From assembly GCA_022509165.1 (NCBI GenBank), contig JAFLTT010000005.1:124001-188000 (forward strand): a stretch of 64,000 bases of DNA, given 5' to 3'. The notes beneath the pieces are model-generated. The model did not search any database. It worked only from the letters and a program-made list of their open reading frames with translations, and was not told the origin of the DNA. The DNA comes from Muribaculaceae bacterium (lineage in GTDB: Bacteria > Bacteroidota > Bacteroidia > Bacteroidales > Muribaculaceae). Position numbers and translations under genes: made by a program. Every line of letters begins with the position of its first letter. Within the stretch, counting starts at the first letter, position 1. Positions 55,006-62,075 of this stretch are shown here, piece by piece.

Positions 55006-58000
55006 TAAAATAGTAGCCTCTAATTCAACTGTTTCATTAATATAAAGTTCTACCTGGTTTTTATTAAGTATTATCTCCTCTGCTATAATTATACTTGATT
55101 TTGTAATTCTAAATGACTTAGCGGATTCAATTTCTCCAAAATTATTATAAATATTTGTTATGACAATTAAATCTCCATCCGGAAGAGATGACACATTAAT
55201 GGAGTATGGCGAATTTGAGAGACTTTGTGATGAAATTCTTTTTCTTTGGTCGTAAAGATTTGAACCTGAGATTTCCATTCCACTTTCCTCATGAATAACT
55301 CTATATTCAAAATTGAACTCCTTACCTTCTACGGAATTAATTTTAAGATAGAGCATATCATTATCATCCATCTCGGCAAATAAGATATATTTAGAATCAT
55401 CATCATCGGGTTCAAAAATCAAGGTTTCGACCAGATTAAAAGTCCTGCTGTTTAAAGCCTTGTCTGAAGCGCTTATTTCAGCTAATCCCCAAATACCTGG
55501 CACTGAACCCGGAGCCAAAGTACACTGGGCTATGACATGTTCCCATTCATGGGCATTTTTATCCCAATAATTATGTTTACCGGACACTCCATATACAAAA
55601 GAATATTGACCTCCCTGGGGATCTCTTAAAGTTAAGGTTCCACCTTCCACCCCTGACTTATCATCTCTCACAAATAGTGATATAGAAACTTTTGTTTCCC
55701 CGTTTGGTGCTTCCGGATTTGTAGGTTCAGCATAAATAGTGACTCTATTTAAATCCACTTCCGGCATTACAGTGTCAGGGTCAGGGGTTATTACTTCTTG
55801 ATATTTTATTGGTTCATCGTCAGGGAATAATACCCAGCAGCCATTCCCTGCAGGATCATAGGCGGCAATTGAACCGACAAAATATTCCCCAGACCTAAAA
55901 TAAGGCATTATTTCGAGTTTAGTATCAATCCATCCTCCTTTGGGGTTAATTGGATCTACAAGATTTCCCCATGCAGCTCGGCCATACTGGTCAGCATCTT
56001 TTATGCCTATTCCCATATAACTTCCGATAATCATCCTGTCGTCATAAGCTTTAAACATTGGTCTTAAAATTTGAATTGGATGACCTTCGGAATCTGTGGA
56101 ATCATAAAGTTCATATTTAAGAGAACCTTCCTCATATTCGGGCGTCCATAAATCTTCATCACTATTATTGATCTGTAGTTTCCAGACATAATCATTTGCA
56201 CTACTTGAAAATCTGGCATTACCATTTTCATCGCTTAAAGCAATAGAATATGCTGACCAATCTCCACTTTTGGTATTTTTTTGGACTGTCACCTCTCCCC
56301 TAAGATGAAATTGATCACCATCGACTGGAGAAATGGCTAAATCATAATAATGGCCTTTTTTTACACCATGTTGATCAAGGAATTGGGGACTAAAAATTCT
56401 TGTCCAGCCGGATGAAGCTCCATCCTGACAACCTTCCACATGGTTTAACCAAACATCTAATGTCACCTTCTTATCTTCATCAGGTGCTCCTATGGCATTA
56501 ACTTCAATTTTAGTAATTTTTCCCGGATAATCATAATCAGGCCATAAATTAAATACTTCAAATGTGAATTGATCAGGAATTTTCGAAATATATTTAACAC
56601 CATGCATAATATAATTACAGATGAAATCATATTTTTCGGTATTTCTTGAACGAAGCCATTCGGGATCTTTCAGATAATAGGCTATTGATTCTGCCATATC
56701 CTCATCAGGGTTATGATCATGTGCGTATTGAGAAACAAATCCTGTGGAATCTTCAGTCGCCCAGGTATATTCATTTTCCCCAACCGGAATCTTATACCAT
56801 TTGCCAATCTCTATCCATTTTGACTTGATTTCCTCGTTAAAAGTAAAGGCCCATAAGAAATGTGTTTTTTCATGTAGGATAAGTCTTTGGGTATCGAAAT
56901 GTTCGTTATTCCCACCAAATGCTTTATCCATAAACTCTATATATCCTGTCTCCAATGGCCATGACACTGCGGCTGCATCAGGATAAATGGGATGGGGATG
57001 TGTATCCAGTCTACGTATCAAATATTTAAGATGATCTGTTTTATGGAAACCCTCCGGTAATTCTTCAAACATATTTATAATCGCCACCAATTCTGAGGGA
57101 TGAAACATTTGGAAATGGTCAGCCGTTTCAAAAGTTGTCAACGATGTAAGAGTTTCATAATCTATATTAAGAACTTCACAGCCGAATCTATTTAATAAAA
57201 TATGATTGACTATTTCAAGATTTTTACCAAAATCAGTTATATATTTAGTCATGGCATGATGCAAACGCTTAGAATAGAAGCGTCCTTTTACACCTTCGAG
57301 ACTTACAAAATATGGATTTGCATATGTAAAGGCATCTTTAGAAATCTTTACTATTTTATTGCCATCCCCCATATCTGTTATTATCATATCATCAGGCAAA
57401 AGTTCTGAAGTAAGTAAAAACTGAGAATGAGGCCTTTCAGGATGGTATCCGGGTTCATTATCTTGTGAAGCAATTTCAAAAGTCTGCATTGTTTGCCATA
57501 ACCTATACGCAAATTCTTCTGTCCATGCCTCCTCATCATTAGAAAGTATAATCTGGAAATAGCTTAATAAATTATGTTGGGACGGAACATCTGCAGGTAT
57601 TATCTGCTTTCCTAAAAATTCAATTTTAACTGGTTCATTTACATTGCATGATGTGGTATATCCTGCCACAGTACCGTCTTCACCCCATTCAAAACGAAAA
57701 TTTTCCGAATTTTCTTCATTTTTGGTGATTGAGAATTTTAATGTGGTGGGAGGAAGGATATTTCCTGATTGGTCGATTTCTACCATGAGGGCTTGGGATG
57801 CTATATACCCATTAGCATTAACCCCCACAGTGTGTCTTCCAACCGGTACGTTTGTAAACTCATACTGTCCATTTGATGTAATGTTTTTTACATCCAAATA
57901 TTCATTAGAAGAAATTGTCACCGTAGCTTGATCTCCTTCCAGCAGACCGGTTATTGAAATTGGAACATTTATCGACCAACTTGAAGCACATTGTATTATT

Positions 58001-58050
58001 AACACTAAAGTTAATATATACTTTAAATTAGAATGGAAAATTTTTATCAT
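54676..58050 (-). CDS. Secreted HEXXH metallopeptidase candidate with BIG2 and sorting domain
   Basis: A 1124-residue exported protein. A signal peptide (about 1-26) is followed by a carboxypeptidase-regulatory-like beta domain (about 28-95). HEKTH at about residues 393-397 and a downstream AESIAYYL with Glu454 match a gluzincin zinc site (two His plus a distant Glu). Several immunoglobulin-like regions follow, then a BIG2 domain (about 1000-1075) and a type IX-like C-terminal sorting domain. I recognise no named peptidase family with certainty (ATLF/M60-like is possible). No zinc ligand is missing. Confidence 0.65.
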   Translation of the reverse strand: MIKIFHSNLKYILTLVLIIQCASSWSINVPISITGLLEGDQATVTISSNEYLDVKNITSNGQYEFTNVPVGRHTVGVNANGYIASQALMVEIDQSGNILPPTTLKFSITKNEENSENFRFEWGEDGTVAGYTTSCNVNEPVKIEFLGKQIIPADVPSQHNLLSYFQIILSNDEEAWTEEFAYRLWQTMQTFEIASQDNEPGYHPERPHSQFLLTSELLPDDMIITDMGDGNKIVKISKDAFTYANPYFVSLEGVKGRFYSKRLHHAMTKYITDFGKNLEIVNHILLNRFGCEVLNIDYETLTSLTTFETADHFQMFHPSELVAIINMFEELPEGFHKTDHLKYLIRRLDTHPHPIYPDAAAVSWPLETGYIEFMDKAFGGNNEHFDTQRLILHEKTHFLWAFTFNEEIKSKWIEIGKWYKIPVGENEYTWATEDSTGFVSQYAHDHNPDEDMAESIAYYLKDPEWLRSRNTEKYDFICNYIMHGVKYISKIPDQFTFEVFNLWPDYDYPGKITKIEVNAIGAPDEDKKVTLDVWLNHVEGCQDGASSGWTRIFSPQFLDQHGVKKGHYYDLAISPVDGDQFHLRGEVTVQKNTKSGDWSAYSIALSDENGNARFSSSANDYVWKLQINNSDEDLWTPEYEEGSLKYELYDSTDSEGHPIQILRPMFKAYDDRMIIGSYMGIGIKDADQYGRAAWGNLVDPINPKGGWIDTKLEIMPYFRSGEYFVGSIAAYDPAGNGCWVLFPDDEPIKYQEVITPDPDTVMPEVDLNRVTIYAEPTNPEAPNGETKVSISLFVRDDKSGVEGGTLTLRDPQGGQYSFVYGVSGKHNYWDKNAHEWEHVIAQCTLAPGSVPGIWGLAEISASDKALNSRTFNLVETLIFEPDDDDSKYILFAEMDDNDMLYLKINSVEGKEFNFEYRVIHEESGMEISGSNLYDQRKRISSQSLSNSPYSINVSSLPDGDLIVITNIYNNFGEIESAKSFRITKSSIIIAEEIILNKNQVELYINETVELEATILPEDATDKSVEWSSSDESVATVSEEGEVTALSVGKAIITARCGDVSATCEVTVQKSSGLERLFANPDNSLSVYTTDGVLIKRDCKVGELKTLHKGIYIIVSGKERYKISI

Positions 58051-58717
58051 TTCTTATATATAATTGAATAGGTTAGTTTATTAATTATCATCTTATAAAA
58101 AGCTTTGGTGACTTTCCCTTGATTCTTTTCCTCATCGGTGAGGTTCCTATAATACTCAAAGCGTTGAATTTGCATCTTATAAAAGTATCATCTGGGAAGG
58201 AGTCCGCATAAAGAATAAATTTTCATTAAGAAAGGATTCTTTTGTCCCTTTTTAATAAATCGATAGTCTATTCTTCGGCTTATTTCATGGCTTCTTTATT
58301 TTTTATTTGTCTTAACCAATTAGATTTCCTGATTTTTACAAGACTTCTTCCTGATTTTCAATCCATCAACAAATATGTCTTGGAAAGCTGTCTAAATTTC
58401 ATATAGACATCTCTCCCAGTACTCATTTTTACCCGTTTTCGGTGTTTCCATCTATATTTGCAAAAATATATAAAAAACCTTTAAAACTTCAATTTTTATG
58501 CCGATTTTACGGATAACAGATTGCTATTTTATGAAGATTTTACGAATGTCAATTTCAAAAACAGATAAAAACTTCTTTTTCTAATATTTTCCCTTTTAAT
58601 CTACCTCCTCCTTAGTAATTGGAGACAGTCCTGGATCATTGAATCACAACATACTGATGTAATTTTTGGAATTATGCAATAAAAACATTATGTTTGCAAT
58701 GCATAATATTTCTGGGT
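58051..58717. other. AT-rich intergenic region without recognisable genes
   Basis: About 667 bases between divergent genes. Apart from the ATPase promoter at its right end, I see only a TATATTTG -7-like element near 58452-58459 with no gene behind it and two short copies of CATCTTATAAAA near 58090 and 58172. No open frame of any family similarity is visible. Confidence 0.5.
58665..58696 (+). promoter_or_regulatory. Bacteroidota-type promoter of the ATPase gene
   Basis: TTTG (58665-58668), 20 bases, then TATGTTTG (58689-58696). It overlaps an in-frame TTG at 58694, so the ATG at 58718 is the likely start. Confidence 0.75.
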
Positions 58718-60100
58718 ATGGAATTTGTTGACCGGATAAAAGAAAAAGAAAGATTAGAAAATGCCATTTCCTCTCTGCCTATAGGACTAACTGTACTTTA
58801 CGGAAGGCGTCGTGTAGGTAAATCTACCCTTTTAAGAAGGGTAATCACGGAGAAGGATATATATTTTTTGGCTGACCAATCAGAGGCCTCTCATCAAAAG
58901 GAAGTCTGCGCTAAAATTATTGCTGATAAAGTCCCCGATTTTAATAAGGTAAATTATCCGGATTGGGAAATACTTTTGACTTCCCTGAATCATAGGGTGA
59001 CAGACTCCTTCTGTCTTTGCCTTGATGAATTTCCCTATCTTGTGGAACAATCCCCGGAGTTACCGTCGGTTTTACAAAAACTCCTTGACGAAAAAATCCT
59101 TAAATATAATCTATTGATTTGCGGGTCTTCTCAAAACATGATGTATGGATTAGTGTTTGACAGGAAATCTCCTCTCTATGGAAGAGCCAAGGAAATAATT
59201 AAACTCAACCCTCTTAAACTACCATACATAGAAGAGGCTCTTCATGTGAGGGGGTCCGATGCAATAAAGGAATATGCTGTTTGGGGTGGAATTCCCCGAT
59301 ATTGGGAACTCAGAGAAAGTTGTAAAACTTTTGAAGATGCATTATGGCACAATGTCTTTTCCATAGATGGAATCTTATATAATGAACCTAATCAATTGCT
59401 CCAGGATGATATGAAAGATATCGTGAAGGCTTCCACAATATTGTCTTTCATTGCCTCAGGAGCTCACAGGATTTCAGAAATAGCTTCAAGATCAGGAGAA
59501 GTGGCAACCAACCTTTCCCGTCCCATTGCTAAATTAGTAGAGTTAGGATTGATTGAGCGAGAAACGCCCTTCGGCGTAAATGAAAAAAATACTAAGAAAA
59601 CATTATATAAAATATCCGACCAATTTATAGCATTTTATTATCGTTTTGTTGTTCCTAATATTTCCTTTGTTAATCTTGATAGAAGGAAGCCTATTGAAAT
59701 TGATTTACAAAAAGGACTAAATGATTTTGTAAGTTCATTTTGGGAGAAGGTTTGCAGAGAAGCAGTCACAGGAAATGAAATCTCCGGTAAATTATTTGGG
59801 AAAGCTTCCAGATGGTGGGGTACTGTGAAGACAGAATCCGGTTTCAAGCAAATAGAACTGGATGTGGTGGCAGAATCTTTGGATGGTAAATCAATATTAG
59901 CGGGGGAATGTAAATGGACAAATCCGGAAATCTCTTCCGTTTTAATCAAAGAACTCAATGAAAAAATATTTTATTTACCATTTTGTCGTGGTAAAGAAAT
60001 ATTACCGGTTTTATTCTTGAAAGAAAGACCTAAAGATTATGATAACTATAAGAATATTAAGATATTTTATCCGAAGGACATAATCGATTTATTAAGATAG
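58718..60100 (+). CDS. ATPase of the archaeal-ATPase/DUF234 type
   Basis: A 460-residue protein. The P-loop is GRRRVGKSTLL (about residues 29-39) and the Walker B segment is LCLDEFPYL. A winged helix-like region (HRISEIASRSGEVATNLSRPIAKLVELGLIERE) follows, and the C-terminal DUF234 region, with GECKWTN, resembles a PD-(D/E)XK nuclease core. Such ATPases are common in Bacteroidota and archaea and are mostly uncharacterised; defence or genome-maintenance roles are proposed. It lies just before the TA pair but has its own promoter. Confidence 0.85.
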   Translation: MEFVDRIKEKERLENAISSLPIGLTVLYGRRRVGKSTLLRRVITEKDIYFLADQSEASHQKEVCAKIIADKVPDFNKVNYPDWEILLTSLNHRVTDSFCLCLDEFPYLVEQSPELPSVLQKLLDEKILKYNLLICGSSQNMMYGLVFDRKSPLYGRAKEIIKLNPLKLPYIEEALHVRGSDAIKEYAVWGGIPRYWELRESCKTFEDALWHNVFSIDGILYNEPNQLLQDDMKDIVKASTILSFIASGAHRISEIASRSGEVATNLSRPIAKLVELGLIERETPFGVNEKNTKKTLYKISDQFIAFYYRFVVPNISFVNLDRRKPIEIDLQKGLNDFVSSFWEKVCREAVTGNEISGKLFGKASRWWGTVKTESGFKQIELDVVAESLDGKSILAGECKWTNPEISSVLIKELNEKIFYLPFCRGKEILPVLFLKERPKDYDNYKNIKIFYPKDIIDLLR

Positions 60101-60118
60101 CAAGAAAAAACTTCCATC

Positions 60119-60149
60119 TTTGTATATTACGGAATTATATTTATCTTTG
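60119..60149 (+). promoter_or_regulatory. Promoter of the toxin-antitoxin operon
   Basis: TTTG (60119-60122), 19 bases, then TATCTTTG (60142-60149). This places the transcript start only a few bases before an ATG at 60157, favouring the in-frame ATG at 60169. Confidence 0.7.
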
Positions 60150-60168
60150 CTATCAAATGTATAACACT

Positions 60169-60426
60169 ATGGAAGCAACAATAAGAAAAAAACCCACGAT
60201 GTTTCGGTTGGATGAAGAACTGGTGACAAGATTGAAGGAATTGGCTAAACGGGAACATAGAAGTCTAAATAACTTTGTGGAATGTGTCCTCTTTGATGTG
60301 GTATACAATGAACCAAACGAAATTACAAAGGCTGCTATGGAAGAGGCTAAAAGTGGGAAACTAAGAGGCACTACTCCCGTTGATACTACCTCTGTGGAAT
60401 CTATGTTTAAATCAGCCGGTTTATGA
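60169..60426 (+). CDS. Ribbon-helix-helix antitoxin
   Basis: An 85-residue protein starting MEATIRKKPTMFRLDEEL. The N-terminal part fits a ribbon-helix-helix DNA-binding domain (TMFRLDEELVTRLKELAKREHRSLNNFVE); the C-terminal tail would bind the toxin. It probably represses the operon together with the toxin. The last four bases overlap the toxin gene (ATGA). An alternative ATG at 60157 adds four residues. Confidence 0.85.
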   Translation: MEATIRKKPTMFRLDEELVTRLKELAKREHRSLNNFVECVLFDVVYNEPNEITKAAMEEAKSGKLRGTTPVDTTSVESMFKSAGL

Positions 60427-60710
60427 AAAAACTGGTTCAATCCACACAATACAAAAAGGATTTGAAGCGAATCGGGAATGATGCTAAAAAAGCTGAAGCA
60501 CTTTTAGAGATTTTGACAAAACTGGAAAATGAGATCCCGATTCCATCTGAAAACCGGCCACATCTCCTGACAGGAGATTATAAAGGGTATATGGAGTGTC
60601 ATATACAGGGGGATTTTCTTCTTATATGGTTTGACCCTGATACCGATGAAATTGATTTAGTTAGGCTTGGATCCCATTCTGAGCTTTACGGTAAAGGAAA
60701 GAAAAGATAG
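60423..60710 (+). CDS. YafQ/RelE-type mRNA interferase toxin
   Basis: A 95-residue toxin. The N-terminus VQSTQYKKDLKRIGNDAKK and the HLLTGDYKGYMECHIQGDFLLIWFDPDTDEIDLVRLGSHSELYG tail match YafQ (RelE superfamily), which cleaves mRNA on the ribosome. The histidine in the GSHSELYG end corresponds to the catalytic region. It directly overlaps the antitoxin gene by four bases. Confidence 0.9.
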   Translation: MKKLVQSTQYKKDLKRIGNDAKKAEALLEILTKLENEIPIPSENRPHLLTGDYKGYMECHIQGDFLLIWFDPDTDEIDLVRLGSHSELYGKGKKR

Positions 60711-60858
60711 AAAAACTCGTCAAAAGAGATTTTTCCACTCAGCGAGTAGAAAATCTTTTATAGGTCAGTTTTAACTTTTATTGTGGTTTTTAAATGTTAA
60801 AATTTCTAAAATATTAGTATTGGGAATCTATATATTAGGATTAATCATTTTATCTGTT

Positions 60859-60866
60859 TAACTTTA
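60859..60866 (+). promoter_or_regulatory. Probable -7 element before the NYN2 leader
   Basis: TAACTTTA differs from the consensus TAnnTTTG at the last base only. It stands at the same position relative to the hairpins as the NYN1 promoter; the upstream -33 element is degenerate. Confidence 0.4.
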
Positions 60867-60881
60867 CAAAAATATGAAACC

Positions 60882-60929
60882 CCATCCTATTGGGATGGCT
60901 AAAGCCACTTTTCAGTGGCTTCTTTTTTT
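60882..60929 (+). promoter_or_regulatory. Two-hairpin leader with terminator-like U tract before NYN2
   Basis: Hairpin A is CCATCC (60882-60887) / GGATGG (60893-60898). Hairpin B is AGCCACT (60903-60909) / AGTGGCT (60914-60920), followed by TCTTTTTTT (60921-60929). NYN2 begins six bases later. The arm sequences differ from those of NYN1, but order, stem lengths, linker and spacing are the same. Confidence 0.75.
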
Positions 60930-60935
60930 ACCTTT

Positions 60936-61577
60936 ATGAAAGTTAATTTTTACATAGACGGCTTTAATCTTTATTATGGTCTGAGAACTGCTAAAAATGA
61001 AGATACTAAATGGAATAATGCATATTGGATTGACTTTGTGAAATTCTTCAGCAAATTTCTTGGACCTGAACAAGAATTAGGAAAGGTTGTTTATTTTACG
61101 GCGACTCCATTGGATCCAGGCAAAGCAGCAAGACAAAGTGAACTGCTTAATGTTAATAAGGCTTTGCATCCTGATAAATTTGAAATCGTAAGGGGAAGAT
61201 ATCTATCTAAACGTTTAAAATGTCCAATATGTAAAAATACTTATCCAAGGCCAGAGGAAAAGAAAACCGATGTAAATATTTCGGTGCGTCTCTTAGGCGA
61301 TTGTATGTTAGATGTTACGGATAGAGTAGTTTTAGTAAGCGCTGATTCAGACCTTGTGCCCCCTTTGCAATTTGTGTTGGATCATTTCCCTTCCAAAAAG
61401 ATCAGGGTTATGTTTCCACCCACTTTAAATTGTAAGGAGATATCTGGTTTGATGAGAAAAAATTCACTCAAGACAATATTCCTTGAAAATAATTATCCAA
61501 AATTCTTAGATTCGAAATTAGCTGATGAAGTTTATATTAACGGGAAGACCTATACCATTCCTGACAAATGGAAATGA
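60936..61577 (+). CDS. NYN-domain (PIN-like) nuclease family protein, copy 2
   Basis: A 213-residue paralogue of NYN1 with the same motifs: NFYIDGFNLYYGL, CPIC, RPEEKKTDVNIS and LVSADSDLVPPLQF. I start at 60936 (MKVNFYIDG); the frame is open to a GTG at 60915, but that lies inside hairpin B. The sequence diverges from NYN1 through most of its length but is nearly identical over the final codons, where the long duplication begins. Confidence 0.85.
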   Translation: MKVNFYIDGFNLYYGLRTAKNEDTKWNNAYWIDFVKFFSKFLGPEQELGKVVYFTATPLDPGKAARQSELLNVNKALHPDKFEIVRGRYLSKRLKCPICKNTYPRPEEKKTDVNISVRLLGDCMLDVTDRVVLVSADSDLVPPLQFVLDHFPSKKIRVMFPPTLNCKEISGLMRKNSLKTIFLENNYPKFLDSKLADEVYINGKTYTIPDKWK

Positions 61578-62075
61578 TTTGATGGATAAGATATCAGAAA
61601 ATTAAATCAGCATCAGTAAGAGCCTCCTATCAGCATAAACAACTTTAGCATACAATTAGCATAAACGACTGTAGCCTGCTTTCAGAATAAAAATTGGAGC
61701 CTAACCTTTGTTTAGGTCAGACTCCATTTTAGTAAATGAATCTTTTCAGATTGAGATTTTGTATCTGTCTTTGCCGGAAACTATGATGTAGATTCCTTTA
61801 TGGAGAGTTTTAAGTTCTTCAACTTTACAATCCCTCTTTATCAAGATTCCATCGGTGGTATAAACCGATAAACTATTATCAGGATTAGCAAACAATCTTT
61901 CCAAACCGGAAGATTTCTGAACTGTTACCTCACAAGTTGCCGAGACATCTCCACAGCGGGCCGTTATAATGGCCTTACCGACTGAAAGAGCAACAACCTC
62001 CCCTTCTTCCGAAACTGTAGCGACACTTTCGTTTGAAGAACTCCATTCCACACTCTTATCCGTAGCATCCTCAGG
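61542..62075. repeat. Long duplication, copy B
   Basis: About 534 bases nearly identical to 54470-55005, with the same layout: the last 12 codons of NYN2, the intergenic region and the C-terminal codons of a facing secreted protein. Confidence 0.9.

Noticed and set aside
58452..58459. TATATTTG element in the 58.1-58.7 kb gap as promoter of a hidden RNA
   Set aside because: The -33 element is missing and neither a stem with U tract nor a frame follows; I could not support an RNA gene.
60915..60935. GTG start extending NYN2 upstream
   Set aside because: The codon lies in the stem of the terminator-like hairpin; the ATG at 60936 matches the family start and the NYN1 layout.
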